From assembly GCA_002633025.1 (NCBI GenBank), contig NMRB01000239.1, positions 214,318 to 278,317 on the forward strand: a DNA stretch of 64,000 nucleotides, read 5' to 3'. The position numbers and the translations under genes were made by a program. The notes under the pieces are model-generated. The model did not search any database. It was not told the DNA's origin and saw nothing but the letters and a program-made list of their open reading frames with translations. The stretch comes from Notospermus geniculatus. Its lineage: Eukaryota; Nemertea; Pilidiophora; Heteronemertea; Lineidae. Each line of letters starts with the position of its first letter. Positions within the stretch are counted from its first letter, which is position 1. This document shows, piece by piece, positions 38,001 to 46,832 of the stretch.

Positions 38001-41000
38001 AGAGGCAACTAAAATCATCGTCTCTGAATGAAAAATGCCAGCATTGCCCAAATTTGTCATTTGAAAATGAAGGGTGTCTAATATGAAAAGCAGTCAAAAG
38101 GTTTCATTATGAAATGAGTCCGTGCTATAGAGGCTATGCACTGACGTCATCAAATGACGTCATCAATGGGTATGACGCCACGCTGGATGGAACTGCGCAG
38201 GTAAAAACCGTGAAAAGCGCTGCGCAGTTCCATCCAACATGGCGTCACGCTGGCTGATGACGTCACGTGCATAGCCTCTATATGGTCGTTGCTATGAGAT
38301 GAGGCGCCTACAGTCCGTAGAACGGAAGTAGTTTTGGGTAAAGTTTAAGGATGTGTTTGACGTTCCATCGGAATTTGAAGATTATCGGTGCAACTGTGTG
38401 AAAACTGTCTGGAGAGAATGCAATTCATTTTTGATCGAAAAACCCAGGAATCTTTCACGTTTTCTTGTAAATATTTATTCCATCTCGGACGGGAAGTGTT
38501 AAGGCCTATGTACACTATCAACATTTCAAGACACATGTCGGGATACATGTGTCCGACATACCGTGTTGCTGGAAATCTTGACAGTGTGTACAGAGCAAAA
38601 ATATTGGCAACATGTGTCCCAACACTGTGTCGCAACATGTATCCCGACATGTGTCTAGTGTATACAGGGACAAAATGTCTGTGTCCATCTGTGTCGGACA
38701 CATGTGTCGCGACATGTGTCCTGAAATGTTGATAGTGTACATAGGCCTTTAAGTTAGTAATCTCTATCGGTGTGCGGCGAGTCGCAGTACACGTTCGTTG
38801 CAGAGAGTTCAGTCGACAGAACTTCAAGAAATTTACAAATCACATTTCAGCGGTTGTGTATAAGTTTCTTACATCTGCCTGGCTCAATTGAGTCTTCTGT
38901 TGCTCATGTTGCAACTACATTCGCAGTATTTGGTGAAACAAGTTTAAGCGCTTCTTGGTTTAAGCACTTCTTGTTGAAACAGGTTTAAGCGCTTTGCGGC
39001 ATTCACAAGAATATTGACTGAAAACTCTGCAACCGCTCGCGCACTCTCACCACGCCTGTTACTTGTGCCATGTAGGCTTTTCATAGCTGTAATATGTCAA
39101 TTTCAAGCGCTGCTTTATGCCAAGTGAACTGAAACTTACAGCCGATGTTCGGCATTAAAAATCACTTCAAATATTTTTCCAATAAACAGACTGTTTATTC
39201 TCAGGTTGAGTAAACTTAAGTATTTCTTCCTCGTGTTTGAGATACTGGAAAGGGAAACGAATGTGAAAATCCAAGATGTTGTTTTTGATATCGGCAGCCC
39301 AGTCCAGCCCAGGACTAGCTCTCCAACTCTGTCGTTTGGAACTGTTTCAGTTATGTAGCTCCAAGCTCTACATATAGGCCTGTATGCATAAAGGTGGATT
39401 AAGCTTATTCCAGTTATAACGTGAAGCTATACCTGGAATAAGCTTATTCCACCTTTATGCATACGGGCCCAAGAGTACCACACCTAGTGCATGTCAACGC
39501 CGCCATCCCATTTGGAAGTTTACCAAGTCTATTTAGAAGACAGTAGGTTCTTCAGTGGCAACTCATCTGCCCCAGATTTGAGCAGACAGTTCTGTTGAAG
39601 TTTTCTAAAATCCTTGAGAATGAATTGGAAAAAATTTGAAGAAACATTCTTCAGATGGTTGACAGGAACAACCTTTCTTCAAATATTTTTCAATCACAAC
39701 CAAAGGATGTGAGAAAACTTTGACAGAAGATGCCGTCTGCTGGACTCTGGGGGCAGATGAGCTAAAGAGACTTATGTTCACACGTAACTGCCATAATCGT
39801 TTGAGAAAACATTAGAATATGTCCTCAGGGAAGTCGTCGCAGAATTTACGATCGACACCGAAATAACAATCATAAAACAATGATCTCAATTTGGACGTAG
39901 TCTCTCAATCGCGGAATCAGTATTATATCCTAGAAAGAGCGACTCTTTGGACAGCACAGGTTTCCGGGCACTCCGGTTTCCTCCTGCTGTAGTGTAAGTT
40001 GCTCAATGTAGTATACAGAACTAATCATGCCATAATAGCGGTAGCTCTTGTTTCAACATTCAATATAGCCTTTCACAGTATTCAATAGAAACATCCTATC
40101 CACCCTTGCTAACCTGGGGTGTTGATGAACCTGTCATTTCCCACTTATCTAGTCTCAGGGAGTTAGAATTCAAATACTGCATGACGGATGAAGTCATGGT
40201 GAGATTTCGTCCCAGCGCTTGGGCAAAACAGGGGTGAAACAGCACTGGAATTAGGACTTCCTTGAATTGTTCTAAGATTTAGAGGGGTAGAATACACAGA
40301 TTTTAGGCCCTATGGTTCATATTCATAAAGTGGTTCTATCATTAGAACCATCTTCGGCCGGTTCCAAGTGCAGTGGTTGACCACACTTGGAACCGACCTA
40401 AGGTTCTAATGATAGAACCGCTTTATGAAAACGACCCTATAGGACTTCAGGGTTCAGCTCTGATTTTGAGGTCTCATGGACAGTTGGAAGGTTTAACCCT
40501 CTGTTATAGGTTTGCTGCTGGAGATATTAGGTGCCTACTTTGAAATGACCTGGTCCTGGGCTGGACAGTACGCCTGAGTTCTGCCAAAAATATCTCAAAC
40601 CCACATGCTCTACCAAAGCGGTGACAATTCTGCCTTCATATTTAGACTTTATTCACAGATATCTTGCTCGTGTTCAACAGAACATTTCAGAACATTTTGG
40701 GAAAGGTACGCCATCTTTGTTGTTATGGAAGGTTCATTGTCGGCCATTTTCCTGGTTGCTAAGGAAATTCCTGGAAACTGGAACCACTTACTGGAATCTG
40801 CATCTGTCAGTCATGTCGTGCAGTTAACCCGTTAACTGGGTAGTGCTGGTGATTGATGCCTCATGCGAGGGTCCGTGGGTTCGAATCTGGTAGGAAGCAA
40901 TGTCTTTCGCCTTAGAAACCCAATATTTCATATTCTTAGCTGGGAAAGACGTCATATTACGTCATTACGAAATCCGGGGAATCCCTGAAAACACCCGAGG

Positions 41001-43569
41001 ATCGTAGCTTGCTTCTTGGAAGGAAATGGCGCTTCACAGTGCGTAGGACGTTATATCACATCTGGAACCTTGTGTGTCAAATACTTTTTTTGGCAAAATT
41101 TTTTAAAGAAAAAAATTAGAACTAAAAAAAATTTCACAGTTAATGGATTAAATGTGTGACACCTAGCGTCATTACGTGGACCAGAGAGAGCGCATGGATG
41201 ATATCATGGAATTTCCATGGCAACGCCTCAAGATGGCTCCTGGCAATACTTGTATCAATCATCGGAACTTGTGGCCATGTAATAATAAAATAAGATTGGT
41301 TTTATGTTTTCCTAGATAAAATCTTGCACAAGTGTAAATAACGCTGCGACATTTTTCACATTTTTGTGTTCTTCAGAGTTTAAAAATACAAAAAAAATAC
41401 AAAACCACGAACAAAATCGGAAAAAATTTAGTCTGCAGGGCTTACATCTGCGTAGCACTGCAGATGTGAAATGTTTTGGTGATGTTACAGATGAATGTAC
41501 TGTGTAGATAACAGCGTTCAACATTGCATTTACGGTTTAAAAATGGTGTTTTTATAATAATCAGTCCATAAGCGTCATCACAGCGGGAGTGAGGCTGCTC
41601 TGTTGTATATATAACAGTGTTCCATGGGTGTAATTGTATGTGAAAAGTGTACATGTATGTAAAATAGTGATCGTAATTTGGAAAACGGCACCAAGTTGTG
41701 TGCAAGAAAAAAAAACATAAAAGATCAGAAAATAATAAAAGAAAGTGCGATTCTACTGCTAAGCTGAAGTATTTAGAGTTGCCATGTTTATAGTCTGTTT
41801 ATAGTTTGTAGATAAGTAGGCTGGGTTTCTATCCAATCCTGGTAGCGGTGTTTCAGTTTCAGGGCAGCACGCCAGGTGATATCACAAGCATCTGATCGGC
41901 GGCGAGTAAAATCGGTTGTTGACACCAGGTGTGCGCTGGACAGCGATGTGCGGGATCTTCTTCCCTCAATATCAAACCGATATCACCTGGTCTGTGGTGA
42001 CCTGCAAGATCGGTGCTGATCAGATCGTTTGCGATACCACCCTCACCTCGCGTGCCGTGCTGCCCGCTTCATCCCAGTAATCTAGGGAACCCCTAACTGC
42101 GTGCTACTTTTGTGCGAATAACTCACCTGCCTTTTGACCAGTTTGTATTAGTGTACAATTTTTCTGTAAATCTCTTGAAAGATTTTTTAATGACAAGATT
42201 TTTACTTGTCTGCAGTGTGACGTTTGAATGCATTGGCAAGATTTTGGCGGCTTTTTCGATTCGCAAATTCTGTGAAAACCAATGCAAGAAATTGAAGCGA
42301 AAAGCTGGTTTTGTAGTTTGATGTGATACTGGGTGCTTCTTGTTGTTAGGTGTTGTAAAATTACTGTTCGGTTTGTTGTTCATACGTGTGTTTAGTTTTA
42401 ACTTTGCATTGGAAAGAACTTGGCAAAGAGTGAAAAATATGAAATGGGATTGAAGAGAACTTGGCAAATAGTGAAAAATGTGGAAATGGGATTGGAAAGA
42501 ACTTGGCAAATAGTGAAAAAATGTGGAAATGGGATTGGAAAGAACTTGGCAAATAGTGAAAATATGGAAATGGGATTGAAAAGAACTTGGCAATATGTGA
42601 AAAATATGGAAATGGGATTGAAGAGAACTTGGCAAGTATTGAATGACATGGAAATGGGATAGGAGAAAACTTGGCAACATTGAACTTGGCAAGTAGTGAA
42701 AAATATGGAAATGGGATTGAAGAGAACTTGATACAAAGCGAAAATATGGGTTACATGTCGTCAGTTAGGAAATGATTTTGCTCATAACACTCAGTACGAG
42801 TCTACGGAACATTATATCCTGTTCAGGCAAGAAACATGTTGTAATTTTGAGGTTTGTATGAAATCATTTTGGACGTGGTTTTGATGTTCGTCATCATTCT
42901 AATAATTCGTTTTACTTTTGAACAAGACGTTAAAACAATCAGTGGGAGAATTTCTCCATTACATACAGTATTGCGATTTGTCGACCTAAAGCTGTAACCA
43001 TGATCACCCTTCTTGACGTTTCTGTGTTATGATACTCGTAATTTATCGGAAAGGGCCATAAAATGGGACCTGCTTCCCTTCTGTGAGGTTTGCCCCTGTG
43101 CTATTGAAGACTACTGCCCGTTCCCCCTAGAGTTATGAGAAAGAGCTTGGTGCATTTATTGATTGTGCTAAACGTATTATGTTGCGAAACAGAAAACAGT
43201 TCACCGTGCATCGAAGCACATTTGTAATATAACGTTTCTAAAGTCTTCACGGAACATTTGTGCTGTGTATAGCTTGAAGACTGGATAAGATTTCAAAGTT
43301 TACAGAACTACCGACAGGGTGTTTGCACCTTTTCCAGTTCAATAATATTGCACTTAATGAGTTCAGTTTGGGATTCACCTTCTTCAATTTTAAACACGAA
43401 ATCTTCAATTTTCAATGCTGCTCAATTGATACAGATGTATACAGAATCTATCCGAGGAAGACTTTCTCGTCCAACTGGTTTACGTTGTTTAACTCTCCAC
43501 GATGACATTGCAAGAATAAGACAGGGAACATTTGACAAAAAACTGAGTAATGGCAGAACAAAATATTAG
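20068..43569 (+). CDS. SLC6: SLC6 family Na+/Cl--dependent transporter, glycine-transporter-like (multi-exon, 5' incomplete)
   Basis: It is predicted to import an amino acid-type substrate, most likely glycine, across the plasma membrane, driven by Na+ and Cl-. Exons with consistent phases: 20068-20199, 25344-25487, 28254-28431, 28924-29056, 29444-29578, 33695-33798, 34903-35140, 35733-35970, 36503-36606, 37038-37157, and probably 43435-43569. Landmarks in order: TM2 [12 protein letters not shown]; loop cysteines [13 protein letters not shown]; five N-glycosylation sequons in extracellular loop 2 (NCT, NGT, NHT, NIS, NYT); [12 protein letters not shown]6 [23 protein letters not shown]7 [45 protein letters not shown]12 WADAIGWMI. 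Gln and Ser in TM6 and Asn and Ser in TM7 fit the chloride site. GLGTQF and LPISPLWS are typical of glycine transporters. No TM1 exon (WRFPY region) was found upstream. The TM8 Glu is replaced by Asn. Confidence 0.85.
20573..20960. repeat. Satellite-like array of ACTGATACTGATATCG units
   Basis: Irregular tandem copies of TGATACTGATATCGAC-type units run through intron 1 of the SLC6 gene. They include an inverted section near 20845-20930 (AGTGTATCAGTCGATATCAA against its complement), so part of the array is a palindrome. A second array of the same unit lies at 21795-22015. Confidence 0.8.
21585..21710. repeat. Short palindrome
   Basis: GGGTCACGTACA and TGTACGTGACCC face each other, nested inside a wider TTGGCTG...CAGCCAA pair. 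The total is about 120 bp. It is probably a small MITE, and no gene is present. Confidence 0.55.
21795..22015. repeat. Second ACTGATACTGATAT array
   Basis: Tandem units of AACTGATACTGATATA/C continue for about 220 bp, with decay at the right end. It is the same unit as at 20573-20960, 0.9 kb away in the same intron. Confidence 0.8.
22195..23278 (+). mobile_element. Palindrome-bounded element with 145-bp core repeats, copy B
   Basis: It starts TAGCTCACTGGGGTGAGCTA and ends ATGGTCCATGGACCAT then TTCAT. At least four core units are visible. An assembly gap of 103 N (22613-22715) interrupts it, so the true unit number is unknown. It lies in an intron of the SLC6 gene, in sense orientation. See copy A for structure. 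Confidence 0.75.
22613..22715. other. Assembly gap
   Basis: There are 103 consecutive N inside the tandem core of a repeat element. The array probably collapsed or could not be spanned, and the length may be nominal. Confidence 0.98.
23974..24165 (-). mobile_element. GTGACC-TIR MITE, copy 2
   Basis: It is in reverse orientation relative to 2763-2958 and shares the CAGTTTACTCAAC and TTGCCAACCTGCAGAG blocks. The ends are decayed. It lies in an SLC6 intron. Confidence 0.6.
25011..25270 (+). repeat. tRNA-derived SINE, full-length reference copy (S1 family)
   Basis: The first 75 bp resemble a tRNA: an A-box-like TAGCCTAGTTGTT and a perfect B box GGTTCGAATCC (25064-25074). A tRNA-unrelated body then carries CACATGGGACAGTAACC, GGACCCCATCCAAGTGAGG and CCAATAATGCTATGACTTCA. 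At least six other copies or fragments occur here: 10366-10535, 17341-17485, 49600-49763, 52184-52340, 61768-62240 and 62808-63035. Transcription would be by RNA polymerase III from the internal promoter. Confidence 0.8.
26161..27663 (+). mobile_element. Palindrome-bounded element with 145-bp core repeats, copy C (longest)
   Basis: This is the longest copy. The left hairpin is AGCTCACTGGGGTGAGCT, and the right end is the ATGGTCCATGGACCAT palindrome. The tandem core has an exact 145-bp period: the word GACCTTTATG starts at 26891, 27036, 27181, 27326 and 27471. A CGTCGTC trinucleotide run follows the left hairpin and varies between copies. Nuclear-receptor half-sites are clustered at 26305-26318 and 26487-26515. 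No ORF with a start and domain is conserved. It is nearly identical to copy D, so this family moved recently. Confidence 0.8.
27990..28210 (+). repeat. Second tRNA-like SINE family (S2)
   Basis: A tRNA-like head (GTGGCGTAGTGGTTGAACGA and GGGTTCAATACC) precedes a body with GAATGAGCTGCTTCTTGAGT and CAGAAAGGTTTCTGGAGAGA. The body words recur at 48815-49030 in the MRPL37 gene. It differs from the S1 family in the body sequence. Confidence 0.65.
28540..28882 (+). repeat. 29-bp minisatellite next to an SLC6 exon
   Basis: Eleven or so units of AGCTGTCTCACAAACTTG then TATCTCTGGAT, with a 29-bp period, fill the intron between exons 28254-28431 and 28924-29056. The array ends about 40 bp before the next exon, close to its branch point and pyrimidine tract. 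Confidence 0.85.
29160..29240. repeat. Short perfect inverted repeat
   Basis: CTGTCACATAGGTATTCATT and GGAAAG face their reverse complement across a 12-bp centre (CTCTCAGTGAGC). It is about 70 bp long, intronic, and likely a small foldback. Confidence 0.65.
30217..30416. repeat. 200-bp almost perfect palindrome
   Basis: The arms begin AATAAGCAAGAAGTCAATCT and pair through the whole length to a centre at TCTTTTGAGTCTTTTCTAGA. Only isolated mismatches are seen. It sits inside a larger region with the CCACGTG-type MITE words (GTGCGGGTTGGCTCTCTATG before it, TTGCCCATTGAGAGCCAACT after it), so it is nested. It is flanked by a direct repeat GGGCTTAGCGTTGG. Confidence 0.8.
31198..32409 (+). mobile_element. 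Palindrome-bounded element with 145-bp core repeats, copy D
   Basis: It has the same ends as copies A-C and about four core units. The sequence is nearly identical to copy C apart from the number of units and of CGTCGTC trinucleotides. It lies in sense in the intron upstream of exon 33695-33798. Confidence 0.8.
33515..33606 (+). repeat. Short 23-bp tandem repeat
   Basis: Three units of CACTCGGATCCCGCCCTCCG-type sequence are seen. The repeat is GC-rich in an AT-rich intron and ends about 90 bp before the acceptor of exon 33695. Confidence 0.75.
33850..34850. other. SLC6 intron, no further feature
   Basis: About 1 kb of intron between exons 33695-33798 and 34903-35140. It contains isolated GC-rich words (GTCGCACGGCGCGT near 33945, GTAGCACGGCGCGTTC near 34420), which may be ends of a decayed repeat. 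No coding exon is recognised. Confidence 0.4.
35160..35645 (+). repeat. 23-bp minisatellite rich in CRE-like TGAC(A/G)TCA words
   Basis: About 20 units of GTGACATCATGACTGCTACG then AAT fill most of the intron between exons 34903-35140 and 35733-35970. Each unit carries TGACATCA, and several carry the exact CRE palindrome TGACGTCA (for example at 35167). Frames opening inside it are not genes. Confidence 0.85.
36159..36322. mobile_element. CCGCTCCACGT-type MITE
   Basis: It starts AAGGTGCCGCTCCACGTAAG and ends CTTTCACGTGGAGCAGCGCTT. Internal words TTGGCTCTCTATGGGC and GCCCATTGAGAGCCAA are also inverted. The same family includes the palindrome at 12377-12569 and fragments near 23905-24275 and 30130-30550. 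Confidence 0.7.
36799..36985 (+). mobile_element. CAGCAGACGGCATCTTC MITE copy
   Basis: CTCATCTGTCCCCAGAGTCC begins it. The GATTGAAAAAGATTTGAAGA and CTTCAACAGAAGGTACTGTC words follow. It lies just before the TM12 exon of the SLC6 gene. Confidence 0.6.
38125..38282. mobile_element. Foldback MITE with CRE sites (TATAGAGGCT ends)
   Basis: Left CTATAGAGGCTATGCACTGA and right TCACGTGCATAGCCTCTATA are inverted. TGACGTCA occurs in both arms, and CTGCGCAG words flank the centre. Related elements at 57319-57531 and 60361-60553 share the AGGCTTTGCA and TGACGTCAT ends. Confidence 0.7.
38500..38755. repeat. 250-bp inverted-repeat element (CATGTGTC-rich)
   Basis: AAGGCCTATGTACACTATCA followed by ACATTTCA is mirrored by TGAAATGT followed by TGATAGTGTACATAGGCCTT. 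Repeated ACATGTGTC/GACACATGT words lie in between. The frames that cross it on both strands, rich in H, T and C, are products of this symmetry. Confidence 0.75.
39370..39475. repeat. Palindrome (AATAAGCTTATTCC)
   Basis: TATGCATAAAGGTGGATTAA and AGCTTATTCCA face their complement TGGAATAAGCTTATTCCACC and TTTATGCATA, around a 15-bp centre. It is non-coding and lies in the large last SLC6 intron. Confidence 0.7.
39562..39771 (-). mobile_element. CAGCAGACGGCATCTTC MITE, complete copy
   Basis: CTCATCTGCCCCAGATTTGA at left and CTGGGGGCAGATGAG at right form the TIR. Inside, the copy matches the plus-strand fragments at 14588-14935, 19840-19990 and 36799-36985 in reverse. Confidence 0.7.
40298..40442. 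repeat. Imperfect palindrome (GGTTCTATCATTAGAACC)
   Basis: CATAAAGTGGTTCTATCATT then AGAACC pairs with GGTTC then TAATGATAGAACCGCTTTAT. A second inner pair, GGTTCCAAGTGC and CACTTGGAACC, is also present. The length is about 145 bp and it is non-coding. Confidence 0.65.
40838..40960 (+). repeat. tRNA-like SINE head
   Basis: GGTAGTGCTGGTGATTGATG and CGTGGGTTCGAATCTGGTAG look like A- and B-box regions of a tRNA. No acceptor stem pairing or CCA is evident, and the downstream body is not shared with S1 or S2. Confidence 0.4.
41862..42065 (+). mobile_element. GATATCGC-type MITE, copy 2
   Basis: GGGCAGCACGCCAGGTGATA at left is inverted relative to the right end, GCGTGCCGTGCTGCCC. Internal words are shared with copies at 5014, 59143 and 63579. 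The ends are more GC-rich than in the other copies. Confidence 0.65.
42395..42735 (+). repeat. About 41-bp minisatellite in the last SLC6 intron
   Basis: Eight units of GGAAATGGGATTGAAGAGAA then CTTGGCAAATAGTGAAAAAT, varying from about 38 to 43 bp, are seen. Long frames on both strands across it (for example the minus frame with repeated [11 protein letters not shown]) are repeat artefacts. Confidence 0.85.
43435..43569 (+). CDS. Probable terminal exon of the SLC6 transporter
   Basis: An acceptor (TTGATACAG) is followed by 44 codons and TAG. The frame is phase 0, matching the phase-0 end of the TM12 exon at 37157. The peptide begins [16 protein letters not shown] and ends basic, as a cytoplasmic tail would. 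Placed after the IPIP of TM12 it sits where other SLC6 proteins have the last hydrophobic residues and an R-L basic segment, but the hydrophobic end is weak. The intron would be 6.3 kb with a GC (GCNAGT) donor. An unseen small exon, or read-through of the TM12 exon to a stop at 37385, are alternatives. Confidence 0.4.
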   Translation: MYTESIRGRLSRPTGLRCLTLHDDIARIRQGTFDKKLSNGRTKY

Positions 43570-43776
43570 CCTTAAATGTTACAGCAGGTTTTATGGTAAA
43601 ATATGTGACGTCAGCATATAATAATTTGGTTCAGCTTTGCCTAAGCCTTGTAGAGTTGGCGGCTTAAATCTATGCATTTTCTTTTGTCTCTACAGTTTAG
43701 TTTGCTTAATATAGGTGGCGCTAGGTCAGTGTCGCCTAGCTTTGTGGGTAGACTACTTAGAGATTTTGCTTCTCAC

Positions 43777-44596
43777 CTGAGATGGACCAAAGTATCTGTA
43801 CAAGTCGTTAGTGCATTGGTGGCGTGAGGACCCGGTGTGGTCCGCAGGAGGGGAGGGNCTCTGGTACAGAGGACACAAGTTGCATCAAGTCCTTATCGGG
43901 AATTTTATAGCCCCTTAGTAACTCCAAGATATTAATGATATTCTTCTTGTCGTGTTGGTAAACAGACTTCGTTACGGGCAGAATCTTAAAAGCGTCCGTT
44001 ATGTCGAACCCATAATCGATGAGAAACTTCAAAGCGCCCTCTATCTGGTCCTGAGATCTCCCAATCATGCTTGGATGGCTTAATAAAAATTCCGTCGCAG
44101 ATTCAACATCAGCTCTGTAGTCTAGAAACAGTTCCAAAATGAGCCGAACTTTTTCAGTGTTTTTTAACGCAGGGATGTCTCTGATTTGACCTTCGTTCTG
44201 CAAGGTCGCGACCTTGGTATCAACTGTAGAGGGATGGTCGCTGTCTGTAGTACCCGTGGAGAACGTCCTTTTGCCAACATGAAAAGCTTGGAGGGGCCCC
44301 GGAATACTCGGTCTCCGAGGGGATGAAAATGTTGCAGGAGAGACTGCGTAGCTTCTGTGAATCTGGTGACAAGTCGAACCGCCACCAAACCATGAACTTA
44401 GGCATGTGACTGTGGGTCCTCCATCACAGGTGTTGCTCCAGGTACGAGTCCCACTGATACCAATCCGTTGCGCTCCGTACTTCACAGGGTCAATCCGTAC
44501 ATCACGATATGTTCTGTATAGACTGCTGCAGGCTTGCTGAGACGACCTAGGACATCGTCCGATCAATTGTTTTTTGAGGAGATATGACTTCGACAT
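43777..44596 (-). CDS. MTERF: mTERF-domain protein, mitochondrial (N-terminal part; frame broken at an ambiguous base)
   Basis: The mTERF family binds mitochondrial nucleic acid or ribosomes and controls mitochondrial transcription or ribosome assembly. I chose the ATG at 44596 (MSKSYLLKKQLIGRCPRSSQ), which follows an acceptor (CTTTTCCAG, exon edge 44622). The first about 125 residues are basic and Ser/Thr/Arg-rich, which fits a mitochondrial targeting sequence and linker. Then come about three mTERF-type helical repeats: ATEFLLSHPSMIGRSQDQI, ALKFLIDYGFDITDAFKILP, IINILELLRGYKIPDKDLM and LVSSVPE. An N at 43858 follows VPE, and the frame after it hits a stop at once. Another frame continues as LLRTTPGPHATNALTT to a good donor (CTCAG then GTGAGA, ending 43777). 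Later repeats (a full protein has more) were not found. It may be an assembly error, a short isoform or a pseudogene. Confidence 0.7.
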
Positions 44597-44699
44597 CTTC
44601 CAAGAGTAGGGCCTACCGTACCCTGGAAAAGAAAAACGAAATTTAGTCACGTCCAGATCTTTTTCAATGCGGTGTTACACTTCAGTCTGACAACGTCAT

Positions 44700-44765
44700 T
44701 CGACGACACCGTTGATAACTTCCGTTGCAGTCGGCCGCCATCAATTGATGCCACATAACACGTCG
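44700..44765 (-). promoter_or_regulatory. Likely mTERF promoter/5'UTR with ETS and YY1 motifs
   Basis: On the minus strand the sequence reads GATGGCGGCCGA, a good YY1-type site, and 12 bp on AACGGAAGTTA, an ETS/GABP core. They lie about 120-165 bp upstream of the chosen start codon, with CG-rich sequence between. This layout is common at start sites of nuclear genes for mitochondrial proteins. The motifs are seen; the start-site call is inference. Confidence 0.5.
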
Positions 44766-45454
44766 TTTGACATCTGCAGCAGCAGACGGGGCTGACATCG
44801 CTCGATGGAAGTGTACCCATCTTCAGTCTGAATGCCAGTAGGCCTAGGCTCCTTACAAACATGTAGGCCTACATGTAGGCCTATGGAGGTCTGCTGTAGG
44901 CCTACCCTGCTGAAGGCTTAAGCCTGCGGTATCACTACTAGCAGCATGCCTTGACTTGTACAAGCAGGCTACACTCGAAAACATAGTATGCAGATACCAG
45001 TTTCGTCTAGGCCAACTTTCCTGCCCTCTATCGGTGGCTGTAGACAGTGTTTCAGGCGGCGGTGTGCACAACGTAATGTAGACAAGAATGTAGGCCTACG
45101 GCATTTTCTCCCAGACTGGACAGTATACAGGATGGATGATGTACAAACATTGTATTCTATGAGCACAAAAATACGATCGGACGCAGAATATCTGCTAAAA
45201 TGGTAAATATTGATGCTGATGGTGTCGCAACATCATAAACTCCTCCACCTGAGTAAACAGCCTCTGTTTCAATCCAAGATGTCAGCGCCCATGGCATGCA
45301 TGGAAATGTGACCCGGCACGACTGATGCTGTATTTTATGCATGAGTAAATTCCCCTGAACACTATTCTGAAGATCACACGCATCCTCAGTATGTTTTAAA
45401 TTTGTTCGACGGTTCCACTGCTCAATTTGTTCTCCTCCTGACCCTGCCAAAAGT

Positions 45455-46603
45455 TTTTAGTAGTGGGGGACCACACGTCCTTACCACAGGGACTTGAGGC
45501 ATGCATTGCAGGGGTGGTGGGCGTGTTACAGAGGTCTAATAACAAACCCCCGAGTAATGCCCCGGTATACTGACGTATACCTAGTAGAAAAATAACGTTA
45601 TTTCTACTGGGTATACGTTAGTATACCGGGGCATTACTCGGGTGTGTGTTATTGGACCTCTGTAACACGCCCACCACCCCTGCAATGCATGCCTCAAGTC
45701 CCTGTGGTCCTTACACACTTTACTGGCAATGCATTGCCAGTAAAGTGTTAGACCGAAAACTCCGGTCTCCGAACATAACACAGATGTTATGATTCTACGA
45801 CCGGATACAACCTGCCTATTCCACACGGGACTAGTGTATAACGAAAATTTGCATATCAATTAGTCAAACACGCCGCACTTTTATTGTGAATATCTCGAAA
45901 ACCTACAGTGGAAATCGCTTTTAACACCAAATATTTGTAATGTTCATATTAAACATTAGGTGACTGGACCATTTTGATTGTAATCTGACCAGAACACATA
46001 GGTTTAATTTCTTTTTTTCGACGCGATCTTGCATTGCGCCGAACTTGGCTGCCATAATGTTTTGATGACGTCACTTTCGGCGTTGGCCTCGCCTGTCAAC
46101 GGAAATCGCCGAGTGTTTCCGATTGCTCAAACACGCCTTCTGCGCATGCGCATTGGCGAAAGATTATTCTTTTGGTGACGATGAAACATCCGATAATTAT
46201 ATTAATTATGCAGATGAGCTCGACCTTTCGAACCATCAACTCCCATGTGACCTTTCGATGCGGAAGTCAACAAACCAATGTACAGTGCGATGTACAGGGA
46301 TATGGCGGCGTGTTTTTACTGCCCTTCAAATTTCGAATTTTAAAGACCTTAAAAGTGGTCAGATTTTTTGGTCAACGGCATGAATGTCATCTAGAATATT
46401 GGAAGTTCACGACAGGATACTTTTTAAATGATGTCCTGCTCCCAGAGCTTCACAAGCAGTGAAAACATTCTGTACTTCTCAGCGGTGCAGATTTCCCGTA
46501 CAGAACGGCATAGCCTGAATCACGACGTAGAATATCCCAAATATTCGAAGTCGTGAGTTTCGTGACTAGTAAAGTGTGTAAGGACCTGTGGTCCCCCACT
46601 AAA
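45455..46603. mobile_element. 1.15-kb TIR element with a 240-bp inner palindrome, between mTERF and MRPL37
   Basis: TTTTAGTAGTGGGGGACCAC near 45455 is mirrored by GTGGTCCCCCACTAAAA ending 46603, including a TAAGGAC/GTCCTTA extension. Inside, 45475-45715 is an almost perfect palindrome (arms with GACTTGAGGCATGCATTGCA and CCGGTATACTGACGTATACC). A smaller hairpin follows (ACTTTACTGGCAATGCATTG). The right half holds a CRE (46066-46073) and an NRF1-type site (46141-46152). The frames at 46123-46462 have no recognised domain. Confidence 0.65.
46066..46152. promoter_or_regulatory. CRE and NRF1-type palindromes between divergent mitochondrial genes
   Basis: TGACGTCA lies at 46066-46073 and TGCGCATGCGCA at 46141-46152, the classical NRF1 core being GCGCATGCGC. 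NRF1 is known to drive nuclear genes for mitochondrial proteins. Both motifs fall inside the TIR element described above, so they may have arrived with it. Confidence 0.45.
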
Positions 46604-46832
46604 ACCACAAGAATCTATGTCTATCCGATGTCGGACATATCCGATCAAACAGATCAACACTTCAGTTCTTTGTTTGCTGCTTCATTCAAAAAACCCTGCA
46701 GCAAAAGACTGGCTGCCGCCGAGCGGCTAAATCAAATTTTGCATAGGCCTATTGATATAGACATGGAGGTATCAAATATTTTATTTTATACCTCCATGAT
46801 ATAGAGGCGGCTGAACTTTAAAATCCCTGGTC

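Noticed and set aside
38345-38827. 160-residue minus-strand frame and a matching plus-strand frame
   Set aside because: Both cross an inverted-repeat element, so similar peptides appear on both strands. No family motif and no splice context.
42123-42692. 190-residue minus-strand frame with [11 protein letters not shown] repeats
   Set aside because: It is the translation of a 41-bp minisatellite; both strands are open for the same reason, and the codon pattern is purely periodic.
46123-46462. Overlapping plus-strand frames inside the mTERF-MRPL37 spacer
   Set aside because: They lie inside a TIR-bounded element, have no domain, and two frames overlap in different phases.
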